DNA of 64,000 nucleotides from DASQHY01 sp035602605 (GCA_035602605.1 DATNLZ010000139.1:20341-84340), one strand, 5' to 3'; counted from the stretch's first letter, positions 36,483-46,195 are shown. The notes: a model not told the origin generated them from the sequence alone. Translations and numbers: made by a program.

Positions 36483-37790
36483 GTGAGCAGCGAGCCTAAA
36501 CAAAATCTGGTGCGAGCCATCGGCCGGTGGAGTCTCGCGGCGCTGATGGTCAATACCATGATTGGCGCAAGCATCTTTGGCCTGCCTTCACTGATTGCCG
36601 CGCGCCTCGGAAGATTGAGTCCTGTGGCGTATCTTGTCGCGGGCGCAGGAGTCGCTTTTATCGCGGCCTGCCTGGCTGAAGTCGCCTCCCAGTTTCGCGA
36701 AGCTGGTGGACCTTATCTATACGCGCGAACCGCATTCCCGCAATTCATGGCGATCCAAGTCGGATGGCTGACGTGGCTCACGCGAATTGCGGCGTCTTCG
36801 GCGGTTGCGAATCTGTTTGTTTCGTACCTCAGCGAGTTTTTTCCTGCCGTCAATAACATTGCGATGAGGGCAGCGGTTCTAAGCATGCTCATTGCATTTC
36901 TGGCGGCGGTAAATTATCGCGGCGTTAGCAGCGGGAAAAAACTCAGCAACTTTTTTACCGTGACCAAGCTCTTTCTTTTGCTGCTATTCATCGGCGGTGG
37001 AGTCACCGCGCTATTACTGCATCCCGCGATTCGCGTAACTCCTGCCGTGGTAGCAGCATCTGCCAGCGACTGGTTTGAAGCTGTGATCCTGATGGTCTAC
37101 GCGTTCGGCGGATTTGAAGCCGCGCTCATTGTAACGGGCGAGGCACGCAATCCGCGAAAAGATGCCCCGTTCGCGTTGCTCGTCGCGCTCGTGACAACAA
37201 CTCTGCTGTACATCTCGGTGCAGTACGTCGTGATTCACACACTACCGAACGCCGCCGCTTCGGTCAAACCGGCGGTAGATTCGGCGCGGTATTTTCTAGG
37301 TCCTGTCGGAACAACACTTGTGGCGGCAGGTACATTGGTTGCGGTTTACGGTTATCTGAGCGCGAATATGTTGCATACACCGCGGCTGACGTACGCGATG
37401 GGAGAGAGTGGAGACTTTCCGAGATTCTTCGCGGCCGTCCATCCGCGTTTCCAGACTCCGCATATTTCCATCGTAATTTTTGCGGTGATCATTCTTGTGT
37501 TCTCAATTGGCGGAAACTTCGAGTGGAATGCAACGCTTTCAGCGGTTTCGCGGCTCTTTATTTATGGCTCGGTGGCCGCGGCTCTTCCAGCATTGCGGAA
37601 AAAACAGCCGCACGCTGATGCGTTTCGTCTCCCCGCCGGAATGCTGTTTGCGGGAGGCGCCCTGCTGTTCACACTCGCACTGGTGTCGCGTATGCACCGC
37701 CGCGAACTGATCGTCATGGTCATTACATCCGTGCTTGCGCTAGTGAACTGGCTCTGGGCTCGACGTCGTCCGCAGCAGTTGCCTGGATGA
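36483..37790 (+). CDS. APC-family amino acid permease
   Basis: A 435-residue APC permease starting at GTG 36483, following the GcvT-like gene by 200 bases. Helix 1 contains LAALMVNTMIGASIFGLPSL with the GxG-type break. About twelve helices follow, with FREAGGPYLYARTAFPQFMA and YAFGGFEAALIVTGEARNPR at the usual places. It is only distantly similar to the other permease at 28610, so the block encodes two different amino-acid importers. Its position on the same strand as the GcvT-like gene suggests import of the methylated substrate. The ribosome site is weak. Confidence 0.88.
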   Translation: MSSEPKQNLVRAIGRWSLAALMVNTMIGASIFGLPSLIAARLGRLSPVAYLVAGAGVAFIAACLAEVASQFREAGGPYLYARTAFPQFMAIQVGWLTWLTRIAASSAVANLFVSYLSEFFPAVNNIAMRAAVLSMLIAFLAAVNYRGVSSGKKLSNFFTVTKLFLLLLFIGGGVTALLLHPAIRVTPAVVAASASDWFEAVILMVYAFGGFEAALIVTGEARNPRKDAPFALLVALVTTTLLYISVQYVVIHTLPNAAASVKPAVDSARYFLGPVGTTLVAAGTLVAVYGYLSANMLHTPRLTYAMGESGDFPRFFAAVHPRFQTPHISIVIFAVIILVFSIGGNFEWNATLSAVSRLFIYGSVAAALPALRKKQPHADAFRLPAGMLFAGGALLFTLALVSRMHRRELIVMVITSVLALVNWLWARRRPQQLPG

Positions 37791-37952
37791 CGCAAAGCTC
37801 AAGGCAGCTGCGCGGAACTCCAAGCCGCCAAGAGCGCCCAACCTATGGATATTCGAGCAGTTGTGGAACTGCGGCTCGTTTCGCGGCAACTGCAGGCTAT
37901 GAACTGGCTTTCGTCGGGCAGAATTAATTTCTCTCAACTTTTAATTTGGGGA

Positions 37953-37981
37953 TTGACATTTTCCGGTTAACGTCCTAGATT
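37953..37981 (+). promoter_or_regulatory. sigma-70-type promoter of the secreted protease gene
   Basis: TTGACA (37953-37958) and TAGATT (37976-37981) are separated by 17 bases. A leader of about 125 bases would follow before the protease start at 38114. The rest of the 323-base gap 37791-38113 holds no gene that I can support. Confidence 0.5.
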
Positions 37982-38113
37982 GCGCATCTGTCCCCGCGCC
38001 ATCCGAGCGACCTGAAGCGCCAGCTGCTTGTGGAGATCAATCCCTGGAAAGCTGCGCCTCAAAAGTTACATTGCAATTACAAATGGTACGCCGATAAAAA
38101 AAGGAGAAATAAC

Positions 38114-39262
38114 ATGAAGAGTTGGTCCAAGTTGTTCCTGTGCGCGACGCTTCTGACTTTGCTGTGTCAGTTCAACGCCGCGGCGCAGGAAGTTCCGAAA
38201 ATCATTTCCCAAACTCTAGACAAGGGCGCCCGGGCTGCGGCGCTGACATACTGGACAGCTGAAAAACTGCAGGCGGCGATCCCGATGGATCTAATGCATG
38301 CCGATTCGGCTAGCGCTCCGGCGGTCGCATCTGCGCCTCTTGAGCCCGGAAGCGAAGGAGCCACCCCCGCCCAACCCCCTTCCGCCTTGGGGTTTGCGGG
38401 CGGACTTGGGGCATTCACAGCGGCGACAACTACGCCTGAGCCGACATCGTTTGTGCAGTACTATGCTTATCCTCCGCCCTACACCAGATCGGACGTCCCG
38501 GCAGATACCTATGACGAAACGGGGCTTTACATCCACTACCCACAGTCGACCATCGGAAAGCTCTTCTTCACCCTCCGGGGGATCAATTACGTGTGCAGCG
38601 CTTCAGTGGCTAGACCGCACCTGCTTGTCACGGCGCGGCACTGTGTCTATGATGGCATGTTTGCCACCAACGAAGTGTTCTATCCCGGTTGGCACAGTGG
38701 TCCAAATGTCAGCCTCTCGCCAGGGTCTTTGGGAGGGGGATGGCCCATGAGGACTGCGATTACCTGGGGCTGCAGCCCCTGCGGTGTGGACGCCTATGAC
38801 ATAGCCTTTATCCAGACCTTCGATGACGACGGCTTCGGTTGCGGCGGAAGCTCTTTTGGGGCGCCAATCGAGGCTTATACTGGCTGGCTGGGAACATCTT
38901 GGGCCGGCAATGTTGGTAATGAACCCGTCCAGCATTACACTGAAGTGGGCTACCCTCAGGGTGCTCCATTCAACGGAAACCAGATGGTTTATTCACGTTC
39001 CAGTACCGAGGTCTTCGACCTCTTCGGATACACCGATACGGTCGGAGTAGGAAGTGACATGACCGGAGGGTCAAGCGGCGGCCCGTGGATTGTAGGCTGG
39101 AACGAGGGCAGCGTTACTCCCGCGGGAGGAGACTACGTCAACGGACTCAACTCCTACAAATTTATCTCTCCTAGCCGTCCGGAAGAGATGCACGGTCCTC
39201 AGTTTAAGGACTACAATTTCAACCAGCTCCGACTCTCGGCTGAAGGACTGGCCTGTCCATAA
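38114..39262 (+). CDS. secreted trypsin-like (V8/glutamyl endopeptidase type) serine peptidase
   Basis: A 382-residue secreted peptidase of the chymotrypsin fold. AAGGAGAAATAAC precedes the ATG at 38114, which begins a signal peptide (MKSWSKLFLCATLLTLLCQF to AAAQ). A 120-residue propeptide rich in Ala and Pro follows. The catalytic triad is H176 in LLVTARHCVYDG, D229 in VDAYDIAFIQTF and S321 in DMTGGSSGGPWIVG. Cysteine pairs (C161 with C177, and C220, C223 and C243) suggest disulphides in an extracellular enzyme. Cleavage specificity cannot be stated. A strong TTGACA-type promoter lies upstream. Confidence 0.88.
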   Translation: MKSWSKLFLCATLLTLLCQFNAAAQEVPKIISQTLDKGARAAALTYWTAEKLQAAIPMDLMHADSASAPAVASAPLEPGSEGATPAQPPSALGFAGGLGAFTAATTTPEPTSFVQYYAYPPPYTRSDVPADTYDETGLYIHYPQSTIGKLFFTLRGINYVCSASVARPHLLVTARHCVYDGMFATNEVFYPGWHSGPNVSLSPGSLGGGWPMRTAITWGCSPCGVDAYDIAFIQTFDDDGFGCGGSSFGAPIEAYTGWLGTSWAGNVGNEPVQHYTEVGYPQGAPFNGNQMVYSRSSTEVFDLFGYTDTVGVGSDMTGGSSGGPWIVGWNEGSVTPAGGDYVNGLNSYKFISPSRPEEMHGPQFKDYNFNQLRLSAEGLACP

Positions 39263-39351
39263 AAATCACACGAATTGCGGGGGATATACTGGGTTGTCAA
39301 GACCCGGTATATCCTCTCGCGTAGTCTCAAGACATGAGTTAGATAACCACG

Positions 39352-39798
39352 ATGACTTTCCGTCGATCACGCGCACGCGCATATGGCCTGCTAGGCATCG
39401 TGTTTCTCCTCGGAAGTACTTTGCTGGGAGCCGCGCCGCACGCACTCCACAGTAACGCTGCAACGTCCGAACAAGATCAGCAAACGCCAGCGAAAACAGG
39501 ACGAACAAAGTCTAGCAACGGCCAGCAAGTGGGCTCGCGTTCCGCAAAAAAGGCTAGGGAAAAAAAGGCCGGCATCCATTTACAGGGAGTGCTCATAGAA
39601 GGCGGAGCGGAATGCCAAAGATTCCGCGCGTCCGATAATCGCTATTACACTCTAGAAGGCGACCTGCATGGATTCCATACCGGTGATCGCGTAGAAATTT
39701 CTGGAAACATTCCCCAGGTCTCGCACTGCATGCAAGACACTCCGATCCATGTCCAGAGCATTCGAAAAGTTCAACCGCGCGACGCAGGTTCCCGCTGA
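39352..39798 (+). CDS. exported DUF5818-like small protein
   Basis: A 148-residue exported protein. The N-terminus is basic then hydrophobic (MTFRRSRARAYGLLGIVFLL), followed by a Lys/Ser/Gln-rich linker and a 75-residue domain. This domain reads IHLQGVLIEGGAECQRFRAS and YYTLEGDLHGFHTGDRVEIS, and closes around SHCMQDTPIHVQSI. The pattern (G..EC..., Y.L.G......GD.V...G, C...PI.V..I) matches the DUF5818 OB-fold-like domain seen in secreted proteins of Acidobacteriota. Its function is unknown. It lies 90 bases after the protease and could be co-transcribed with it. Confidence 0.65.
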   Translation: MTFRRSRARAYGLLGIVFLLGSTLLGAAPHALHSNAATSEQDQQTPAKTGRTKSSNGQQVGSRSAKKAREKKAGIHLQGVLIEGGAECQRFRASDNRYYTLEGDLHGFHTGDRVEISGNIPQVSHCMQDTPIHVQSIRKVQPRDAGSR

Positions 39799-39908
39799 AT
39801 TAACAAACTGAGGGGCGTGCACTCAGGCCGAGATAGGTATGCGGTATTCCCTTGCCCGGGGGACCCTTCTGTGATGGACTCGTTGGCCGTGGAGAGTTGG
39901 GGGGGCAC

Positions 39909-40670
39909 TTGATACCGACGATTGCGGGAGTGGCACTAGGCCTATGTCTTACCGCTACGAATTTGGCCTCGGCACAGGCAACCGGAAGGAGCCAGCCCGG
40001 CCAGTTGCAACCGACCCTAGTCGAACAGAGTCGCGTTGAGCAGAGTTACACCGAACCGAATCGCGATAAGCCAAGTGATGAAGAGCAGCGTCCCGCGGGG
40101 CACAGCCACGCGCCAAAAGTTCTGACCGACGCAAGCCAGACCGAGGCGTACCGGCCGCTTACGGGCCAGCAGCGGATGGCATGGGTCGTTGTGGGCACGA
40201 TTGGCCCGCGAAGTCTCGCTGGCGGCATTTTTACTTCCGCGTACAGCACAGCCCTCAATAATCCGCGCGAGTATGGGCCGGGCTGGGAGGGATTTGGCAA
40301 GCGATACGGGATGCGGCTCACCGGCATCGCCACTGACAATTTGATGGAAGCGGGTGTGGGTGCACTGTGGGGAGAGGATCCCCGTTATTTTCGTGTGCCT
40401 GATGAGTCTTTTGGAAAGCGCGTCAAACATCTGATCAAGCTCACGTTCGCAACGCGCCGGCGTGACGGCGGCTATGGACCGGCTTACGCCCGTTTCATCG
40501 CCGTTCCAGGGAACAATTTCCTTTCGAATACCTGGCGCGTGGATAGCGAGAGCCGTACAAGAGATGCCTTAATCAGGACGCTCGAGGGATTCCTCGGTCA
40601 AATGGCCAGCAATGCTTTCGGGGAATTCTGGCCAGACGTGAAGACACGTGTATTTCACAGGAAGCACTGA
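39909..40670 (+). CDS. exported conserved protein of unknown function
   Basis: A protein of about 253 residues if started at TTG 39909, which begins a signal peptide (IPTIAGVALGLCLTATNL, ending ASAQA); the frame also opens at TTG 39852. A Gln/Glu-rich linker is followed by a 170-residue domain containing QRMAWVVVGTIGPRSLAGGI, GFGKRYGMRLTGIATDNLME, LWGEDPRYFRVPDESFGKRV and a closing FLGQMASNAFGEFWPDV. I recognise the EDPRYF and EFWPD pattern as that of a conserved exported family common in Acidobacteriota, with no assigned function. The Gly/Ala helices suggest membrane association. Confidence 0.6.
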   Translation: MIPTIAGVALGLCLTATNLASAQATGRSQPGQLQPTLVEQSRVEQSYTEPNRDKPSDEEQRPAGHSHAPKVLTDASQTEAYRPLTGQQRMAWVVVGTIGPRSLAGGIFTSAYSTALNNPREYGPGWEGFGKRYGMRLTGIATDNLMEAGVGALWGEDPRYFRVPDESFGKRVKHLIKLTFATRRRDGGYGPAYARFIAVPGNNFLSNTWRVDSESRTRDALIRTLEGFLGQMASNAFGEFWPDVKTRVFHRKH

Positions 40671-40852
40671 TCTGTTTGAACGGATCGAATCGCTTGGCCC
40701 ACCAGAAACGCTCCACGTTTCCCGAACTGTCCCGGTACTCGTGCGCGCCTGCCTGTGCGTCGACCCATCAGTAGGCTTGGAAATCGCGTCGCAAAATGCC
40801 ATGATGCGGGCCTCCTTTGGCACATGGAAGCTATTCATCAGGAGGACGGCGG

Positions 40853-42916
40853 ATGAAGGTTCGCGTGCACCATTTTTTGGCTATTGTTTCGATTCTACCG
40901 TGGATTGCTTCGACGAAATCTTTGCCAGCGCAAACTGGGAAGCATGGGATCACGTTTGACGACCTGATGACTATGCAGCGTGTGAGCCAGCCGGCCATTT
41001 CGCCGGATGGAAAAACGGTGGCGTATACCGTGGCCACGGCGAACCTGGAAACCAATCGAAGTGAAAACAATGTTTGGATCGTCGCTATGCAAGGAGGTGC
41101 GGTAACGCAACTGACCCGGAGCGGGCACGATTCCGCGCCGAACTGGTCGCCCGATGGAAAGACAATCGCATTTCTTTCGTCGCGCAAAGGAACGTCACAA
41201 ATTTATTTGCTCTCGACCGAGGGTGGCGAGGCGAGGCCGCTGACGCGTGTTTCAAGCGGGGCGGATATCGTCAAGTGGTCGCCCGATGGAAAGGTGCTGG
41301 CGTTCACTTCGTCGGTGTACCCCGATTGCCGAGATGATGCATGCAACATTGCGCGCGATGAGGAGAAAGAAAAAGATAAGGTCAAGGCGCGGGCATACGA
41401 GCATCTGCTTTTCCGCCACTGGACGCACTGGAGCGAAGGTAAACGCAATCATCTTTTTGTGGTGGCCGTTGACGGCGCCACGAGCCCGCGCGATTTGACC
41501 GCTGGCGCGGACTACGACGTACCCCCGGACGAACGTGGCGGCACCGAAGACATTGGATTCTCGCCTGATGGCAAAGAGATTTGTTTCACGGCGGTAACCG
41601 ACAAAATGGAAGCGATCAGCACAAATGCTGATTTATTTGTTGTGCCTACCTCTGGCGGCGAGCCAAAGCGCATCACAACGAATCCGGGCTTCGATGGCAA
41701 TCCTGTTTACTCACCGGATGGACGATGGATCGCTTACCACGCGCAATTTACTCCTGGGTATGAGTCCGACCGGTGGCGCGTGATGATCTATGACCGGCAA
41801 ACGCATAATCACGAAAATCTTAGCGAGCGGTTCGATCGCAGCGCCATAAACCTGGCATGGTCAGCGGATAGCAAGACAATTTACTTTGAGGGCGAGGATA
41901 AATTCTTGACGCCGATTTACGCCCTGAGCGCAAAACCCGGCGCTGAGCCGAGCAAGATTGTGAGCGATGGGACCAACGGCGCGGTCTCTGTAAGCGCTGA
42001 TGGCCGGACGATTGTTTTTACGCGAGCGAGCGATACCATGCCTGCAGAAATTTTTGCCGCGTCGGGGGATGGCAGCGGCGTCCGCCAGATCACGCATCAC
42101 AACGATGCACGCGTGGCTTCGCTGGAATTGCCCGCGGCTGAATCGTTTTGGTTTGATGGCGCTGAAGGCGCAAAGGTGCAGGGGATGCTGATCCGGCCGC
42201 CGCGTTTCGATGCATCGCGAAAGTATCCGCTACTGTTGCTGATTCACGGCGGCCCCCAAAATATGTGGGCAAACAGTTGGAGCTACCGGTGGAATCCCCA
42301 AGTGTTTGCCGCGCCCGGTTACGTCGCGGTAATGATCAATCCACACGGGTCAACCGGCTATGGACAAAATTTTACGGATTCAATCCGCGACGATTGGGGC
42401 GGGAAACCGTACATCGATTTGATGAAAGGCGTGGATTATGTTTTGGAAAAATACACTTTCACGGATGGCAGCCGGATGGGCGCCGCGGGCGGGTCGTACG
42501 GCGGTTATATGGTTGACTGGATGGCGGTGCACACCGGGCGCTTCAAAGCATTCATTAGTCATGCAGGAATTTTTGAGAAGTGGAGCATGTACGGGGCAAC
42601 CGAGGAGTTGTGGTTTGAAGAGCACGACATGGGCGGTACTCCGTGGTCGAATCCTGAAAGCTACCGCAAGTGGTCGGCTCTTACGTACGCGGAGGCGCTC
42701 GGGAAATATAAGACGCCCACGCTCGTCATCGGTGGAGAGGGGGATTTTCGCGTACCTTACACGCAAAGTCTGGAGTTTTTCACCGCACTGCAACGGCAGG
42801 GCGTGCCTTCGAAGTTGGTCATGTATCCGGATGAGGGCCATTGGATACTGAAGCCGCTCAACAGCAAGTATTGGCACAAGACATTTCTGGATTGGTTGGC
42901 AACCTATCTGAAGTGA
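40853..42916 (+). CDS. exported S9 prolyl oligopeptidase-type peptidase
   Basis: A 687-residue acylaminoacyl-peptidase/dipeptidyl-peptidase-like enzyme. AGGAGG lies 7 bases before the ATG at 40853; a signal peptide follows (VHHFLAIVSILPWIAS). Residues about 35-400 are a TolB/PD40-type beta-propeller with repeated SPDGK motifs (ISPDGKTVAY, WSPDGKTIAF, FSPDGKEICF, YSPDGRWIAY) that filters substrate. The C-terminal alpha/beta hydrolase has S548 in GGSYGGYM, D631 in GGEGDFRVP and H663 in DEGHW. S9 enzymes act on short peptides. It is followed after 68 bases by a Tat-exported GH31, so it may belong to a nutrient-degrading set. Confidence 0.9.
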   Translation: MKVRVHHFLAIVSILPWIASTKSLPAQTGKHGITFDDLMTMQRVSQPAISPDGKTVAYTVATANLETNRSENNVWIVAMQGGAVTQLTRSGHDSAPNWSPDGKTIAFLSSRKGTSQIYLLSTEGGEARPLTRVSSGADIVKWSPDGKVLAFTSSVYPDCRDDACNIARDEEKEKDKVKARAYEHLLFRHWTHWSEGKRNHLFVVAVDGATSPRDLTAGADYDVPPDERGGTEDIGFSPDGKEICFTAVTDKMEAISTNADLFVVPTSGGEPKRITTNPGFDGNPVYSPDGRWIAYHAQFTPGYESDRWRVMIYDRQTHNHENLSERFDRSAINLAWSADSKTIYFEGEDKFLTPIYALSAKPGAEPSKIVSDGTNGAVSVSADGRTIVFTRASDTMPAEIFAASGDGSGVRQITHHNDARVASLELPAAESFWFDGAEGAKVQGMLIRPPRFDASRKYPLLLLIHGGPQNMWANSWSYRWNPQVFAAPGYVAVMINPHGSTGYGQNFTDSIRDDWGGKPYIDLMKGVDYVLEKYTFTDGSRMGAAGGSYGGYMVDWMAVHTGRFKAFISHAGIFEKWSMYGATEELWFEEHDMGGTPWSNPESYRKWSALTYAEALGKYKTPTLVIGGEGDFRVPYTQSLEFFTALQRQGVPSKLVMYPDEGHWILKPLNSKYWHKTFLDWLATYLK

Positions 42917-42984
42917 GGATGCCTAGTGGCCTCGCGTCTGTACGCAGTTTTGCGACCAGTGCGTGTGGGACTGGTCCTACCTAC

Positions 42985-45126
42985 ATGAAGAGACGACATT
43001 TCCTTTCTCTTAGCGCGGCAGCCGGTGCTCTGACCCGGGTTCCGCGGGCGGCCTACCAGACCAGTGGAGAGGCCAAACGCTTGCAACCGGGCATATGGAA
43101 ATTTTCTCTGGGCGCCCCTGAAAGAATTACACCCGTAACTACACGACGCTATAGTCCGGCGACCCTTGACGGCCTTCCGACGGTGGATACCTGCCCCGTC
43201 CCCGTAGCCGGGTCGGCGTCACGCTGCGGGTATCTGGTCAGCATCCCGCTCGAGGCCAATGAGATCGTCTATGGGTTGGGCCTTCAGATGCAATCGTTCA
43301 TCCAGCGCGGACTAAAGAAGAAGCTGCGGGTTAACGCTGATCCGAAAGTGGATTCCGGCGATTCCCATGCGCCGGTGCCGTTCTACGTGACCACGCGCGG
43401 TTATGGCGTGCTCATCGATACGGCGCGATATGCCAATTTTTATTGTGGAAACAAACAGCGCAAGGGTGCGCGCAAGCCCAAAGAAATGCCCGAGAGCGAA
43501 AGTGCGATCGCGAACGATGCCCTCCCAGCCGCATACAAACGTTACCGCTTTGGTGAGCGCAGTGAGGTTCTGGTCGAGATTCCCGAGGCTCTGGGAGTAG
43601 ATGTGTATGTCTTCGGTGGACCAACAATGCGTCAGGCCGTGCAGCGCTACAACCTATTCGCCGGCGGTGGAGCGTTGCCGCCCCGGTGGGGCCTCGGTGT
43701 ATGGTATCGCTGCGACAAGGACCATGACCAGGGAGATGTGCTGAAGCTATCCGCAGAATTTAGGGACCGACGAATTCCTTGCGACGTGATTGGACTCGAA
43801 CCAGGCTGGCAAACGCATGCATACTCGTGCACCTACGTGTGGGGCAAGGGATTCCCCGAGCCCGGTGACCTTATTAGAAAACTCAATGAAGAGCACTATC
43901 GTCTGAATCTCTGGGAGCATGCCTTCACAAATCCAGCCTCACCGATTTATGAAGCGCTGCTCCCTCTCTCTGGCGACTTCGAAGTGTGGGCCGGAATAGT
44001 TCCTGATTTTCTATTGCCCGAAGCGCGCGAAATCTTCGCCAATTTTCATGAGAAGGAGCATGTGGTGATTGGGGTGTCCGGGTACAAGCTCGACGAATGT
44101 GATAATTCAGACTTCACTGGCAACTGGTCATTCCCGGAGATAAGCAGTTTTCCGTCCGGCGCCGATGGGGAGCAGATGCATTCGCTCTTTGGTTTGCGGT
44201 ATCAGGACACGATCCAGGGCATTTTCGACAAGCGCAAAATACCGACTTACGGTCTGGTTCGCTCGTCGCAGGCTCTCGCTGCTCCGTATCCCTACGTGTT
44301 GTACAGCGATTTATATGATCATGCCGAATTCATCCGTTCGGTGGCGAAGGCCGGCTTCTCTGGACTGTTGTGGACACCGGAAGTGCGTAATGCGAGCAGT
44401 CACGAAGATCTCATTCGACGCCTGCAGGCCGTCGTTTTTTCGCCCATGGCTCTGATCAACGCCTGGTATATCAAGAATCCACCGTGGAAGCAGATCAATC
44501 GAGAGTTGAACAATGCCGGGAAACTCGACCCCGATTGGGAAACACTCGAGGCAGAGTGCCGCAGGGTATTGGAACTTCGCATGCGGTTCCTTCCCTATTT
44601 GCACGCGGCCTTCGTGCGCTATCAGAAAGAGGGACTGCCGCCGTTTCGCGCACTGGTGATGGATCACCCTGACGACACCCGTACATGGGCAGTCGATGAT
44701 CAATTTATGATGGGCGACGCTCTGCTGGTCGCGCCAGTGATTTCCGGGAAGTCGCAAAGAACAATTTATCTCCCGGTGGGGGAATGGTTCGACTACTGGA
44801 ACGGGAAACGTTATTCGGGCAAACAGGTCGTAAATGTCAGCGTTCCTCTGGAACAAATTCCGCTATTCGTTAAGGCCGGAACCTTGCTGCCACTGGCTGA
44901 ATCGACGCTGCACACGGAGGATCCCGGCAGTTTGCGACTCACGGTGCTGGTGTATGGAGAGCGACCGGCGCCGGTTTCGTTATATGAAGAGGGAAATGGC
45001 GTCCCTCGCATACTGAACGAAGTGCGTCTGAGTTGGGATTCGAGCAGCCGCCGCGGATCGGTGGAACCCTCCAAAACAAGTGTAGCGCCGCACTATGAAG
45101 TCGTAAAATGGAACGTCATCGCTTGA
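42985..45126 (+). CDS. Tat-exported glycoside hydrolase family 31
   Basis: A 713-residue GH31 enzyme (alpha-glucosidase/alpha-xylosidase clan). The ATG at 42985 begins a twin-arginine signal (MKRRHFLSLSAAAGALTR); an earlier ATG at 42841 lies inside the peptidase gene and would hide it. The N-terminal beta domain precedes a TIM barrel with FAGGGALPPRWGLGVWYRCD and DRRIPCDVIGLEPGWQ. The nucleophile Asp is D370 in GVSGYKLDECDNSD, where most GH31 enzymes have a WxDMNE-type motif. PYVLYSDLYDHAEFIRSVAK follows. The C-terminal part has DQFMMGDALLVAPVI, GEWFDYWNGKRY and LPLAEST, all typical. The substrate is an alpha-linked oligosaccharide of unknown type. Confidence 0.9.
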   Translation: MKRRHFLSLSAAAGALTRVPRAAYQTSGEAKRLQPGIWKFSLGAPERITPVTTRRYSPATLDGLPTVDTCPVPVAGSASRCGYLVSIPLEANEIVYGLGLQMQSFIQRGLKKKLRVNADPKVDSGDSHAPVPFYVTTRGYGVLIDTARYANFYCGNKQRKGARKPKEMPESESAIANDALPAAYKRYRFGERSEVLVEIPEALGVDVYVFGGPTMRQAVQRYNLFAGGGALPPRWGLGVWYRCDKDHDQGDVLKLSAEFRDRRIPCDVIGLEPGWQTHAYSCTYVWGKGFPEPGDLIRKLNEEHYRLNLWEHAFTNPASPIYEALLPLSGDFEVWAGIVPDFLLPEAREIFANFHEKEHVVIGVSGYKLDECDNSDFTGNWSFPEISSFPSGADGEQMHSLFGLRYQDTIQGIFDKRKIPTYGLVRSSQALAAPYPYVLYSDLYDHAEFIRSVAKAGFSGLLWTPEVRNASSHEDLIRRLQAVVFSPMALINAWYIKNPPWKQINRELNNAGKLDPDWETLEAECRRVLELRMRFLPYLHAAFVRYQKEGLPPFRALVMDHPDDTRTWAVDDQFMMGDALLVAPVISGKSQRTIYLPVGEWFDYWNGKRYSGKQVVNVSVPLEQIPLFVKAGTLLPLAESTLHTEDPGSLRLTVLVYGERPAPVSLYEEGNGVPRILNEVRLSWDSSSRRGSVEPSKTSVAPHYEVVKWNVIA

Positions 45127-45234
45127 GTTGGTGCAGGCGACGGAAATGACGACGTGAGGCCTCCAAGCAACGTCAATCGGCCAGGGCCGCATCGAAAGGC
45201 TAGGAATCGATTCGAGGACCCCTCGAAGAGGAGC

Positions 45235-45741
45235 ATGAGAATGTTCAAAGCTTCCTTATTCCTTGCTTGGGCGATGGCAGCCAGCCCCCTTGCCGCGCAA
45301 CAGTCCGCGCCGCCACCAATTCAACCGCAACAACATCAGGAACCTTCGCCTACGGCTTCGGGTCAGCCGGTCAACGACGGAAAATTGCGCGTCTATGTCT
45401 CTGACAGCCAATCATGGCAAATGACAGGCGGATGGGCTGCCGCGAACGGTTCAGGAGGTGGGCATGAAAGTGGAGGTGCGCGTCCCCAGACCGCTGAGAT
45501 TATCAAGACCTTCGGTCAGCGATGCCCCGAAGTGACCGTGACCAACAACAAGGAACGGGCGAATTACGCGGTTATTTTGGATCACGAAGGTGGTAAAAGC
45601 GCGTTGGCTCGTCGAAACAAGATCGCAGTCTTCAATCGCGAGGGCGATGCCATCTTTAGCGATTCGACTCGCAGCCTGGGAAACTCTGTGAAGGACGCTT
45701 GCATCGCGATCAAGAAGGACCAGGCTAGCCAGCGCAAATAA
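45235..45741 (+). CDS. exported protein of unknown function (168 residues)
   Basis: A 168-residue exported protein. AGAGGAG precedes the ATG at 45235 and a signal peptide follows (MFKASLFLAWAMAASPLAAQ). A Gln/Pro-rich linker leads to a 120-residue domain: LRVYVSDSQSWQMTGG, a Gly-rich loop, TAEIIKTFGQRCPEVTVTN, ANYAVILDHEG and KIAVFNREGDAIFSDSTRSL. The alternating strands resemble small lipoprotein-like domains of the CsgG/TolB N-terminal type, but I cannot name the family. It follows the GH31 gene by 108 bases. Confidence 0.6.
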   Translation: MRMFKASLFLAWAMAASPLAAQQSAPPPIQPQQHQEPSPTASGQPVNDGKLRVYVSDSQSWQMTGGWAAANGSGGGHESGGARPQTAEIIKTFGQRCPEVTVTNNKERANYAVILDHEGGKSALARRNKIAVFNREGDAIFSDSTRSLGNSVKDACIAIKKDQASQRK

Positions 45742-46195
45742 GTTCGCCGGCCACACCTAACTCGGATGTGAATCTGCAATTCCGCCTCGTCAGCTGTCGC
45801 CGACGCAGATCATAGACGCGGATTGCCACGATGAACGCGGTCATCACGAAGCCTTCGCATGCAGGAAATACCGAACGCCGGTCATCCGCAATCTTTCAGA
45901 AGGGGAGCGACAAGAATGGCGGGCAGGAGCGAGTCTTTCCGAGACTCTCACCCATTTGCTACGGCCGAGCTCTTGAGCGACCTTCCCCTCTATTAGTAAA
46001 CGCGGCTTCTGGCGTAGACGGAACACGTGGTCAGCCACTTGGACTTTCTATTTCGCAACGATGCCTTCCACATAGCTGGCACAGGTTAGCGGGAAGAGGT
46101 CTGTCCCTTTCCGCGAAACATGGTCGGCATAGAGCAAGCGCGCAGAGGTGTTCGGGATCAGCCGACGCCGAATCCCGTTTGTGCTCATGTAAAGG
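45742..46195. other. 454-base gap without a supported gene
   Basis: This lies after the exported protein gene. The longest open frame here (plus strand, about 120 codons) has no ribosome site, an arginine/serine-rich make-up and no hydrophobic core, and is taken as chance. No RNA gene or clear repeat was seen. Confidence 0.35.
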
